Of a stretch of DNA of 64,000 nt, positions 25,401-37,151 are shown in pieces (within the stretch, counting starts at the first letter, position 1; each line of letters opens with the position of its first letter). This stretch comes from Populus alba. Lineage: Eukaryota; Streptophyta; Magnoliopsida; Malpighiales; Salicaceae. Location of the stretch: contig NC_133301.1 of the NCBI RefSeq assembly GCF_005239225.2, positions 11,966,318 through 12,030,317 of the forward strand, in the 5' to 3' direction. The notes under the pieces are model-generated. The model was not told the origin of the DNA and searched no databases. It worked only from the letters and a program-made list of their open reading frames with translations. The translations under genes were made by a program, and so were the position numbers.

Positions 25401-26387
25401 TCGGTGGATCGAGCTGTTGATTGGTAGCTGTTATTTGCATGGGGGTTTTCCATGTATATATCTCTTTTTACAGCCTTTGATTATAAGGTGTGGCTTGCAA
25501 ATTTTGTTGATGGAATTTATTTGAGATTGTAGAAGTAGTAAAAATAAATGAAAATAATTGTACATTAAAACTGTTTGAAAAACAAACAATAATTAATTTT
25601 TAAAATAAAAAAACAAACGAAAACTAAATAAAAAAACATTGCCTAGGATTCACCTTAAGAAATTCTTCTAGTTAGCTAGTAGTTAGATGTTTTGAATGCC
25701 CTAGGATTCGCTTTGAGATATTCTTCTAGTTCCAGCTAGCTAGTAGCTGGATGTTTTAAAAGCGTTTAATGAGATGTGCCTGCAGCTTGTGGTCCTTCAC
25801 GTGATGATGCCTCAGATGCCAAATGTTCTTCTGTTTTTTTACCAGTTCTAAGTTTAGGGTTTAGGGCTCGATTGCTTTTACTGTTAGATAATGTTTTAAT
25901 ATTTAAAAAATAAAAAAACAAATATTATTTTAATAATATAACAATATATTTAAAGTAAAAGACTTGAAAAAATATACAGATAGAAAAGGTCCGTGTTCGA
26001 TTTTACCCCCCATCTTGTGGCAGAAAACAATGATCAAGATAAAACAATTAATAACAAAAATCTAGACGAGCAAGAAGTCAATGTTAATTGAAATTCAGAT
26101 TGAAGAATAACCCGCAACGCTTTGAAAGTTACTCGCATGGTGTTCCAAGGTTTTTGTCTACCCTCCCATCTTCCAGGTAACAAGCAACAAAAATATAACC
26201 GTCCGTTGATGAAAGACGGACAAGAGCAATGATATTTAATTTGATTCATTTGTACGTATTGCCGATGCTATTTCATATATACAAACCCAATAATCACTGC
26301 CAGCCAGAGCTTATGATCTTTAATTATGGACAAAAAGGCAGAAAAAATTCATCACGGTTGAAGGAGGCGAACAGAGCTCTCAAAACG
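20928..26387. other. Long intergenic region, no gene supported
   Basis: It includes a (TA)n tract at 22381-22416, a 57-bp tandem duplication at 25641-25760 and a partial MITE-like core near 25870-25970. A TATA-like TATATAAA near 23780 precedes a 35-codon frame (Met at 23940, stop before 24050), but I recognise nothing in it. A minus-strand 91-residue frame at 21931-22206 also has no known domain. Noncoding transcripts are possible. Confidence 0.5.
25641..25760 (+). repeat. Tandem duplication, period about 57 bp
   Basis: Two copies (25641 and 25698) share CCTAGGATTC, TTCTTCTAGTT, AGCTAGTAG and GGATGTTTT/AGATGTTTT. They differ by substitutions and a short insertion. Confidence 0.8.
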
Positions 26388-29300
26388 TTAGCACCCAGTT
26401 CCTGTAGTTACGAACTGGTTGAGTGCAGATAACCAAGACCTCCTGCGCTCTGTGTTAGAAGTCGGTTGTCTAATTCTTGATCTCGAACACCTGACTAGGC
26501 ATTCACGCAGGTTCCGATCAATAGTACAAGGAACCAGAGATGGACTTGTATCTGAAGTTCCCATGCATCGGCTGGCATTGAAATTCATTGACGGAAACTT
26601 CCGGCAACTTAAAGAGCGGAACGAAGATGAAAGCGGGGAAATTCTGGAGCATTGGAAATCAGGCTTGCAGAGTAGGGTTTTCATTGAAGTGAAATCTTGT
26701 TCTTCACCCGAACATGTGCAAAATGATAGAGATAGACTTGTTCTGGCAATAGCTTTAACCAATGGCTTTGTTCCAGGAAGCTTGACAAATGAAACTATGC
26801 CGTGCCGGCAGAGAGGACAGGCAACTGACCCTGTTGGGCCTTGAGCAACAGTTGAGGTGCAGATTGCAGAACAAAGATATAATGCACATCGTGTGCAAAA
26901 TTCATGTCTACAGCCTGCAAATCATATTGTTTTATGTGGTGAAGGCATTATTTATAAATGAAGAGAATATTCAGTAAAAAAACACAAGGAGAAGATAGTG
27001 AGAATATATAGTTTGGCATCAGTTACACAAATTTCAGCTATTATTTAGTGACACGAAACACAAAAACAACATGAACTCGTCAAATACCCTCGTAACTATT
27101 TGGAAATATCCCAAACATCAAGGTTTTTGTAGAATTAAAAGAAAATTACAAAGTAATTGATAAAAGCAACGGTACACACGAAATATGTATAGAAGTAATC
27201 AGGGAAAAGCTACTTGATCAACCATGTTATACATGAAATAATATGCAGTAAAAATCATTCAAGGTTTGAAAGAAAAAGAGTATGCTCTAAGAGCGTCATG
27301 ACTAGACTTTTCTGTTACGTGGAAAATTACATTGCTATAGATGCTTTACTGGATGAATTGTTCATGGTGAGTTTTAATAGCCTAACATATAATTCTCATT
27401 TTCCAATAGATTTAAAGGGATTGTCACAGATGTTCTCTAATTATATACCTTGTACCTGAAGAAATATAATCCTAACTACCACCAACGATGTATATGAAGG
27501 TGACAGACCACCACAATCACAATCTCTATCTGCCACTACTGCTATATAATATCACCCTCATCCATCACTCTTTACAAAGCCTAAGAAATGAGCATCCAGC
27601 TCATACCACCACTTGGATGGATCCAGAAACATAACCCTGTAGAAGAGGTGTTGTTCCCAAATGTTGAAATGAAAATTTTTATTTTCAAAAAACATAGGAA
27701 TTCAAAGTTTTGGTGCAAAAAATGATCATTCAGAGTTCCAGATTCATCTATATATGCATGGGCCAAACGGCTACATTTATGTGTATGAAACACATGAAAC
27801 GCACACTGATGTTAAGAGAAAACGTTTTAAGATTCCACTTTCCATCTGTTGGCAACAAAACTGCGAAAATTAGACAGCAAATAAAATTTAATCTAAAAAC
27901 AAGGTTCTGGAAATGGACTCTGGCGATACTGCTACCCTTCAGCATTTGCTTTTAAGTGATAGCTCTTAGGTCTCAAGCCCACAAAATTTTACTTCACAAG
28001 CCAAAAAAAATCTATCATTTGCACTATACAATAGCTTCCAGAAAGGTAGTACATGATAAAATAACTTTCCTCATTTTTTCCAATAGTTTTACTGTCACAT
28101 TTCCGCTTGACAATATTAGTTCCTTACCGGACAAAAACATTTAATGAGGGAAAACATGATAGAAAATTGGAAACTACTAACAATTGATAGTAACATACCT
28201 TCTGCAGCAACTGTGCACTTCCTTTCCAAACAAACCACACATGCATCCTCACATGTAGGGAGGGAATCATTGTTCCTCCATCCACATTCTCTGCAAATGG
28301 TCCCAACAAAAGATAAAATTCCTTGATTATATAGTTAACTATTGTACTTGGAAACAAAACATTAATTTCTGTGATTGTAAATGAGACTCTAAGACCTAAA
28401 ATGACCATGAAAAAACTTCATTCAATGCATGTGATTTCTATTACATGGAACTCAATCTGGACTCCAAAAGTTCTGCAAATGACACTCTAAAAAAACTTCA
28501 AGCAATGTTGATTTCATTCTCATGGAACTCAATCTGAACTAGAAAAGTTTCCCCACATATTTAATAATAAGCCTTTTCCATGAGCATGTCAGCGGTTAAC
28601 ATCATGTGCAATAGTTTTATTCCTCAGTGCTTCTAGGGGTCTACATTATTTGCAAATGCCACCCAGATGGCAGCTACTAATTTGGAACTTAATTGAAAGT
28701 CACATTATCAGCCAGGCAAGATGTTAACACACAAAAAGATACTAAAGGCAAGAAAAAGCTTCTCAGGAAGCAAAGACCTTGTAGTTTACACAAAAGTGTA
28801 AAATTCAGGGGTTATTATGATTTTATGTAGCAAGTCACATGATATGGCATATGCCAATGCATTACAGTAGAGTAGCCAATAAAATAAGACAAACTGTATT
28901 TACCTGGCAATTTTGACAATGCTCATAAAGGGAATAGATAGATATGAAGAAGGACAGATTTGAGACAGGTTCCCTGGCTGCGAGCTAAGAATCTCCTCAA
29001 GTTCATTTCTGTGCCACGAACGAGCAACCATCGAAGGAGTCCACCTTGAATCAAACAAAAGAGAACAAGAGGTGTTTTAACACAACAATGTGGTTTATCT
29101 CAATAGAATCTATACAATAAATCATACAATAAAGGGGCAATTGGACATCCAACAGCTTTGGACATTTGTCGGTCACAACATTTTAAAGTACAGATCCATC
29201 ATTGCAATGATATAATTCCAAATGGAATGATTAGAATGCCCAGATTTTACTGATCTTGAAAACTAATTATGTTGTGCTTGATATGTATTATATTGCTAAC

Positions 29301-31997
29301 ACGTAGACTTGATGTCAAGTAGAAAAGAGTTTGAGATTCTCATACTATCGCTAGTAAAAATCATAATCATTGCCTAAGATCAAATATAATGCAAAAAAGG
29401 CACATAGGTGTATAAGGTGAAATGAAGCAAGCAAGTTTTCTTCTGAAGAGTGACCATCCTCACTTGATAGACATTGGCAAAACCACAGCTACATTCTAGA
29501 GAAAATTCAAGGGGAAAATAGCTTCACTGACAGGTATCTAAAATCATAGTGAAACTTCTATGATATTTCCCTTCTTTATCGGTCAAAGATGTTAGTGATT
29601 TAAAGGTAACAACCTTCACAGCTGATCTCTCTCAATATAAAGCAGTCATAAATACAATGAACAGATACAGGGTAAAGCAGGTATATTATGAAGTCCGAAA
29701 TTCATTTTGTCAGCACCCAATGCCACAGCGACTTCAGTTTTAACTCTTCCATGGTCACTTTTGTCATCCATGTGATTTTTCAGTTTCATGGGCAATTCTT
29801 ATCCTAAATGATTTCAATGCCAACTTGTTAAGAATGTTTTATTTGTAAGAAGTGCACAATGTTTGCCAACCCAAAATCATTGTGACATCTTCAACAAATT
29901 AAGATTTCTACTGCCCACCCTCCTATCTAGGCACAAACAGTGTAAGCATGCAGACCAAAATACGACTGGCAAAGGAAAACATTTTAATTGTGTGTATGTG
30001 CCATACCTAGTTTAAAAGCAGATATAATATCATTGCAGAAAGATTCAAGTAGATGCCACTTGCAAATCACTATATTATTATATACATTGAACATATGAGA
30101 GTACTAAATCCAAAAATATGCCACAGGAGATTCATACCCATTTGCATTCTCAGCCGCCAAATTAGCACCCCTGGCGATCAAAATCTGAAGCACAACACAT
30201 GATCATGACAAAGATTCAGCATATATGGAACTCATTTTCAGTTTCATAGTTTTCTTCTTTGTTAGGAAACATACTTGACAACATTGTGGATTTCCACCAC
30301 ATGCCGCATAGTGAAGAGCCGTGCTTCCAGCACCTGCAAAGCAGTAACCAGGGGTAGACATTTAAATATTTGGCATTGCAAGCTAAACAATTTAGCCCAG
30401 AATAACTGTGCCCCGTAAGCCACAGGAACTAACCTCGTGCCTATAGATAAGGTATTGATAGCTGAATAATGTCATTAAAGATAGGATTTTGCTTATGCAA
30501 CTAAAATCTTGGAATTCCACAGATTGATTTGACATTTTGATAACCGTGTCCTTTGCTATTTCGATTTGGTTGACACAGAATCCAATTCCTCTGTATACTG
30601 TATTTACAGAGTTGCAACAGTGGTTTGAAAACAAATTAATCAAATGGCCTCCATTTTAAAAAGTGTCTTAGTCTCTTACTACGTGAGAAACTGAGCAGGA
30701 GAAATTAATGAGCATTGATGGCATAAAACAATTGCTCTCGTATCCATGGTAGAGAATTGTGTCACAGTTTAAGTAATATACAAAAATAAGAACTGCAAAA
30801 AATGGCATTACTATTCCTCTAAAATTAACTGGAAGTCAGCCTAACGGTGATCAGCTATCATCACTTAAAGTAAAATGGGATCACCTATTAGATCGATAGT
30901 AGTTCCATCTTCCATGGTGACCTCATAAACGGAAGCTCCCAGGTCCAAGAGTAACTGGACGCTTTCAACATGCCCATTTAGGGCTGCCATATGCAAAGCA
31001 GTTATGCCTCCATCAGCAGGTCTATTGATTATCCCGCGAAGAGCACTGGTGCAAGCACAATGGCACAACTCAGCAAACAAAATCATAATAAAGGATGATA
31101 GAAGTGCAAAGAAAACTAAGAGCTGAAAGTACCTTCCATCAAACTCACAGATGGATTCATTATCCTTTGATCCCTTACTTAATATCTCCCAACAATCAGC
31201 TATGCTAGGTATATAATCTGCAAGGAGGAGGCGTATGCATCGAGAATGACCGTTCAAAGCCGCCAAGTGAAGTGCAGTACCCCCATTAAGATAATCTGCT
31301 CTGTGAATCTAAAATCCAATACTCCACAAATGTCATATTCATAGTTCCTAAATCTTCTAAGCTATTCATGGTTAATGAAGTATGGTCTAGTTGACTTGAA
31401 AGTAAACTACATACATTGGCTTTAAAAAGCATCAAAGTCAGCACAACCTCCCAGTGACCATGTTGACAAGCTTGCATCAAAGCAGTCTGTTCACACAAAT
31501 TAAAAAGAACTAGAAATTGTATTATTTCATAGAGATGCTAACCTGTCTAGAAGTTTCTCAAAATACCTAAAAGCTATATGAACGGTTGCTTCAAGCAAAA
31601 TAAAAGCTAAAATACCATACAAATAAAGCCTAAAAATTCCATTTGAGGTATGATGAAATTACCTGACCACGATAATTCCTCAGATTGATATCAATTCCAG
31701 ACTCAAGCAAGAGAGAAACTATCTAAAAACATATAAAATCACCATCACCACAACAGAGATGACTCAATAATTGCTCAATTTAAAAGATTAACCACAAAAT
31801 ACCTCATGGTGACCCTGAGCTGCAGAGTAATGGAGTGGAGAATTTCGAACACCAAATGTTGAGTACCTTGCCAGCCTTGGATTGTATTCCAATAAAGCCT
31901 TAGCTTCTTGAATATCCCCATCTCTTGCAGCCGAAACCAAACGTTCTCCAGAGGCAGAACAACCAAGTGAATTGCCCATGATGCTCAGAAATTTCAT
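26388..31997 (-). CDS. XBAT32: Ankyrin-repeat RING E3 ubiquitin ligase, XBAT32 orthologue
   Basis: A 509-residue E3 ligase (Arabidopsis XBAT32 is nearly the same length). Ten exons from 5': 31803-31997, 31663-31722, 31415-31486, 31133-31308, 30885-31045, 30275-30333, 30138-30184, 28904-29044, 28199-28290, 26388-26914. All junctions are GT-AG and phases close. Residues 1-40 ([23 protein letters not shown] in part) match the XBAT32 start. Ankyrin repeats follow to about residue 265 ([62 protein letters not shown]). The C3HC4 RING has Cys321, Cys324, Cys336, His338, Cys341, Cys344, Cys367, Cys370. The Ser-rich tail has [10 protein letters not shown] and ends [16 protein letters not shown]. In Arabidopsis XBAT32 limits ethylene synthesis by ubiquitinating ACC synthases and promotes lateral rooting. 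The RING is split by the 1.28-kb ninth intron. Confidence 0.96.
28410..28555 (+). repeat. Diverged tandem duplication inside an XBAT32 intron
   Basis: Two copies about 81 bp apart share AAAAAACTTCA, 'CATGGAACTCAATCTG' and 'AAAAGTT'. They lie in the intron between XBAT32 exons 8 and 9. Confidence 0.7.
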
Positions 31998-33508
31998 GAT
32001 TTCTGGGAAGAAGCAAGATTGTTTTTTTCTAGCTCCAAAGCAACTCCCTTGATCGTCCACAAAAAAAAAAAAAGTAAATGGGGGCTTTTGTATCCTCAGC
32101 CCCCAAACTATTCACAAGCTTGTTTATACATGACAGAACATAAGGAAAAGGGAAAGCGTTCCTTGTACCTATCCAACTAATAACAATCCAAAATTCGAAA
32201 AATAAACCAAAGAATTGGTTGCAACAGTCATAATCTCATTGACCTTTTCATAATACCTATGGTGAATTTTGAGAGAGACAAGGAAAAGGTTAGAAAAAGA
32301 TTGCAGTTGGCATCCAAATTCCAAATGAAAGAATTAAAGCAGGGTCTCTTCAACTACTGACTTGAGAAAAAAAAAAACAATAAGAGAAGCTGAATGTGAC
32401 TCTTTATAGCTTAGTTAAAGATCTCGTGAATTTCGAGAAACCAATCCAATAATTCAATGACGAATTCACTAATCAATTGTCAACACCATCGTATTTACTT
32501 CTTCACCAAAAAGAACACAACAACTTTCAAGCTATCCAATTCTCCTTCAAATTTCAAAATCTCATATATTCTCCCTCAAATACACAAATTTCCAAGGCCC
32601 CAATTCCATAAACTTCTTAAAGATTGAGAATTTCAAAACCACGTCTCCTATTATGCCTCAAAGAATCAAACTTCACAACAGAACGTCCAAAACAAGGGGG
32701 AAAAAAATAAAACAGAACTCCCCAATATTAATTTCTTCTTCCAAATTTCACTCAAAGAATCTCAACGTAAAAAAACCCGGATCAGGCATCTCTCCTAATG
32801 AGGAGATAAAGAAATACAAGAGGAAAGAAAGCTTGATCAAAAGTAGAGAAGAAATGGCCAAATATTTAGGCAAAAAGGAGCTTAAAATAGGCAAAATTGA
32901 AAATCGCAAGAGATAAGAAATTGAAATGGGGAAAGACAGCGACCTTTAACTACAACTTTTAACCAAAAAAATAAAAAATAAAAGAAAGAAAGAGAAAACA
33001 TGAATGAAAGGCGTGTCTCCCATCATTGGATGGATTCTTGGCCAGTCAACTTCGTTGTTTTTTTCTTTCTTTCTTTCTTTCTTTCGTTGCTTGCTTCCTT
33101 AGCGCTCTCTCCCTCTCTATTTATTATGGAGGGAAATTATAGAAATAAATTAAAAAATAAGGCAGATCTTAGTTTTATTTGTTATTTTCTTGCTACGATG
33201 TGTAGTGTTTTCAATTTTTGCAATCATGTTTTGACTCAATTTCTCATTTCTTCTTCACGGCGAGTAAGGTATGAAAAATAATAGAAATGGTGACATTCAT
33301 AAGAAAGATTAACAAAAAAATAGAAAAAAAAAATGGATGGATAGATTAATGAGACTCGCAATTAAATCTAGTTTTAAGATCTCAATTCAAGGCCACACTT
33401 TTTTTATTTTATTTTATCATCAAATGCTGTTTGATATTGCCCATAATTTCTTAGCAAGTCTTGCATTCAACATAAAATATCTTGTTTTTTTCAGTTATTG
33501 TTATGTTC

Positions 33509-33555
<47 letters not shown>

Positions 33556-34990
33556 AAAAGCATGAACAAAAAAGTTAGTTTTAAATATATCTTCAACGAA
33601 TTTAATTAGGAATGTTAGGTTGTTATTAATCTCATTAAAGAACGGTGGACATTCAAGTCGTCGACGAGCATTATGTATATTAAAGAGCAATTTGAGACCT
33701 GGCAGATGGATTCGAATGATCAAGCCATGCTGACAAGAACATGAAGCAAAATGATGACGGCAATTCTGGCCGTCGTAGAAGAAAAAGGGTAGGGAAAAAG
33801 CTAAACAGTATACCAAAGCGGCATGTTAAGGCAGCATGATTGGCTATAAATTCGATGTTTGAGCATAAAATGGGGCACATTTGGAATCTTCTTGCTCGCT
33901 CTCATTATATTATTTAGGGTAATGTGCTAGGCACTTGGGTTGCAATTACAGTTCACTCGGACAAAGCTTGCATGCCAATTCAAGCACTTGTATCATTAGG
34001 GTTAATACAATACAGGTCCCTTCATCATAGATTATTAGGGCATGCATCTCCCTGTATGTGCTCTGACAAATTTCACGTCATTTTCTCTGCTTTTCGTTTT
34101 TCTTTTAATTTTAGGTTCGAGTGGAGTCTTGAAATCAAGTTTTACGTATCAGAATTGGGAATATTTATTTGATTTCTTCAAAGACAGGATATGAACGTTT
34201 TTTAATACAAGCACACTTGCTGAGAAAAGAAAAGAAAAGGCAAAGGAAGGAAGGCAGGCGAGTTAATTGAACTTGACAATTAAGAGTCACTGTCACTTGA
34301 CTCACAACCCTAATAGTCTTCTTAAACAAGGAGGATCGAACCTCAACTTGCAAAAGTCGTATGCAGTTTCTTGCCGGCTTCTCATCTGAGAGAGCATGAA
34401 ACATGATTTCCAGTGGCCTTTCCAGCCCCTTGAATGGACGTATTATTCTTCTGCATCAAACTTATTCTTTACTCCTTGTACTATAAATTAATTCTTTACG
34501 TCTGCAAATCTGTAACCTAGTCACTTACCAACTTGATTGCAACGTAGTTATAACCTTATTATAACTTGTTGATCATTGGCTTACTAAATCACTTTTTTTT
34601 TTTTTTTCAAAATCTCAAATGCACCCTTTTGCAATTTCAATTATTAGGGAAAACCAATACAGCTGGGGATTTAGAGAAAAACCAAGAATTCTTGAATGGC
34701 AAAGGGGTAACAGTCACAGTTTGAGATTTGAATGGCAAAGGGTTTTAAACAAAGAAAGCTCTGTGTGAGCAAGTTATTGGGAGCAGGGAGAAGTGTGTTT
34801 TGGATCTAATCTCAAGGTTAAAGTCTGGGCCCATCTAATTTAGAACATTAAGGGCTCCTAAGAATGGCCTAGAAAATAATCCTATGACCAATGTAAGTAC
34901 ATGCTGGGCTGTTAGGCCCAAAACAATAGTATTGAGAGCCCCATGATTATTCTGGTGGCCTTACTTTTCCATTTTATTGGACTCTTCTTT
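31998..34990. other. Upstream of XBAT32; no further gene
   Basis: The first several hundred bases probably hold the XBAT32 5' UTR and promoter. A (TTTC)n tract lies at 33059-33085 and a (TA)n microsatellite at 33513-33552. The 34820-34960 stretch has GGGCCCA/TTAGGCCCAAAA words. No coding region or RNA gene is seen. Confidence 0.5.
33513..33552 (+). repeat. (TA)n microsatellite
   Basis: An uninterrupted run of about 20 TA dinucleotides. Confidence 0.95.
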
Positions 34991-34992
34991 CT

Positions 34993-35180
34993 TCTTTTCT
35001 AAATTTAAAAATATTTTAAAAAAAAATTATTTTTTTTTCAAATTAAATTTTTTTTTATGTTTTCAAATCGTTTTAATGTGCTGATGTCAAAAATAATTTT
35101 TAAAAAATAAAAAATATATATATTATTTTAATGTATTTTCTAAGTAAAAAAAACTTTGAAAAGAAACCATTAAAACAGTA
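34993..35180 (+). mobile_element. MITE-like dispersed repeat, plus orientation
   Basis: Best-preserved core in the window: TCGTTTTAATGTGCTGATG, TCAAAAATAATTTTTAAAAA, ATTATTTTAATGTATTTTC, then ACTTTGAAAAG. It lies next to an inverted copy. Confidence 0.65.
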
Positions 35181-35184
35181 AGGG

Positions 35185-35580
35185 TGTGTTTGAGATTGTG
35201 GTAACGATGGTAGTTAAATGTGTTTTTCGCTTATAAATATATTAAAATATTTTTTAAAAAAAAAATTATTATTGATATCAATATATCAAAACGATCTAAA
35301 AACATAAAAAAATTATTTCAAACAAAAAAAAAATGAAGGAACACGGTTTACAACACTTTTTTTTTTTTATTCGAGGAAACTCCACCCCTCGAAAAGTGTA
35401 CTTTGTGAGCCCAGGTGAGTGAGTAAAACCCTGGCTGTCTCAGGCTCTTACAAGAGATGCATATCCTGACTCGAACTCGAGACCTACTGTGCAGATCTCA
35501 AGCCCTTTGTTACCACGCTACGCCCCTTGAGAACACGGTTTACAACACCTTAACTCTAAAAACACCCTGGCGTCTAGGCA
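35185..35580 (-). mobile_element. MITE-like dispersed repeat, inverted, interrupted by a SINE
   Basis: It starts with GTGTGTTTGAGATTGTGG and, read on the minus strand, has the core TTTAGATCGTTTTGATATATT. The copy runs into AACACGGTTTACAACAC, where a SINE has been inserted, and continues after the second copy of that word. The right end is uncertain. Confidence 0.6.
35357..35531 (-). mobile_element. tRNA-derived SINE with 17-bp target duplication
   Basis: A 175-bp short interspersed element. Seen: a perfect 17-base direct repeat, AACACGGTTTACAACAC, at 35340-35356 and 35532-35548; on the minus strand a 5' region with a pol III A-box-like TAGCGTGGTAAC and a B-box GTTCGAGTC (35468-35476); and an A-rich 3' tail, seen as a T run from 35357. 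These three marks together define a SINE. No protein is encoded; it would have moved by LINE machinery. Salicaceae SINE families are known, but I cannot say which one this is. Confidence 0.9.
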
Positions 35581-35589
35581 AACAGTGTA

Positions 35590-37000
35590 ACTAAGGAGGG
35601 TTAGATAGTTGCTAGGGTGAGGTGATTCCCATGCCGTTTGTGGGTGTTCTTCCATGAAAAAATAATCATGAAAACATGCAGAATACTGCTGAGATCCGTT
35701 CGATGTGGAACTAAATTAATATCGAGAAATTAATCTAGCTGTTGACATGCAGCTTTAGGCGATGACTGATCCCAATATATAATTTCAAACCAGAATGTAC
35801 TCATGTCATGGCAGCTGGGGATATATATTAAACAAAAAAGGAATAGCTTCCGCAGGCACATGCCTTCTCATTCTCTAGCTCCTGCAATAAGTCTTCGTCT
35901 TCTGCATGTATCATGCCCATTAATTAACTATTAGGGTTTCGTTTATCTAGCTGTTGAAGATTTTTGGATGCCCGTGGTTAGACCACTTACAGTTTTAACG
36001 GGGTGGCTTTTGTTTTTTTTCAAACCTTTGACAGAATATTTTTGGTGAGATATGAGAGCTAACTTTGAAATTAAACCCACTTGTGGACCAAAGAAGTTGT
36101 TGATTATCGGAAATTTGCTTTAGATTAGTTGAGTTAAGGGCAAAGCTTTTAATTTTATTGATTTTTTAATGTTTAAAAATTATTTATCCAAAAACTTTAA
36201 ATAGCATGTTATATGAAATTTCAAGATATGATTATATATTTTTTTTTAATATATTTTTTTAAGTTAAAATTCTTTGATCTAAAAACTTGTATAAGCTCAC
36301 ATTACTTTGTACTTAATTTTTATCAAATAAATAAAAATAATAAGATATAAATTTGTGCCCGCTTAATCATCAAAGTTTTAATATCATGACAAAGAATTAT
36401 TTTACTAAAAAAGTTTAAATTATTACATGAAATTCTAAGATATGATTTATATTATTTTCTAATACAAACAATTTTTATATCTTTTTGTGTTTTTCTCTTG
36501 AAGCTGTTCAATTTTTCTGAGACCATAGAAAAATTAATCAAGCCTGCTTCTGAATGGACTAGCTCTAGAGCGACATATATCTAACGTTTGCTTTAGAAGT
36601 TAATGATCAAATTGATTTATTTGTAGATAGTACTGCCTATGTATACACATACAATAAAGGTCGTTTTCTTAATGAAAATAATTTCGAGAAATTACAATAA
36701 AGAAAAACTAATTTACATTGAGGTAGCACAAGCTAGCCATGCTAAAAAAAGAAAAACACACTCTCATGTAAATAAGCTCTCAATCGTAGTTAGGTTAACT
36801 GCCAAAAAGGGTTTCATGTTTTGTCTACCTTTTTCATTACTAGGTGGCTGCCGTTTTGACAATTTGTCCAAGTTCAAATAGTCAAGCTTTTTGAGAAACA
36901 AAACGAGTGAAAATGTTTCTTCTTTTCGATCTCAACATTTTTTAATTAAAAATGGTAAGTGGTGTCTTAGAATATTGGAGCTTGAAATAGTATATGGGTC
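35590..37000. other. Intergenic, no gene recognised
   Basis: AT-rich DNA. Short open frames near 36639 and 36891 show no domains. Confidence 0.5.
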
Positions 37001-37005
37001 ACATG

Positions 37006-37143
37006 CAGTGGCGGAGGTAGGGGGGCCCCTGCAAGGAAATGTTTTTTCCAGCCTCTCCCTTGTAAATATTTATAATTTTAATAAAAATAACTAAAGGTTT
37101 TTAATTTGACCCCTCCTAATATTTTGTTCTTGTTCCGCCCCTG
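37006..37143. mobile_element. hAT-like MITE, 138 bp
   Basis: The left end is CAGTGGCGGAGG and the right end, read inverted, is CAGGGGCGGAAC; the first ten bases match at nine. The flanks are GTCACATG (36998-37005) and TTCACATG (37144-37151), an 8-base target duplication with one mismatch, the size made by hAT transposases. CAGTGGCGGAGC-type ends are common in plant nonautonomous DNA transposons. No coding capacity. Confidence 0.85.
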
Positions 37144-37151
37144 TTCACATG

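Noticed and set aside
26419..26844. Plus-strand open frame of 141 codons that looks protein-like
   Set aside because: It is antisense to the last exon of XBAT32, whose minus-strand reading gives the conserved RING end and the [14 protein letters not shown] tail.
35461..35531. tRNA-like B-box on the minus strand
   Set aside because: It is part of the SINE; no tRNA cloverleaf with an anticodon stem can be drawn, so it is not a tRNA gene.
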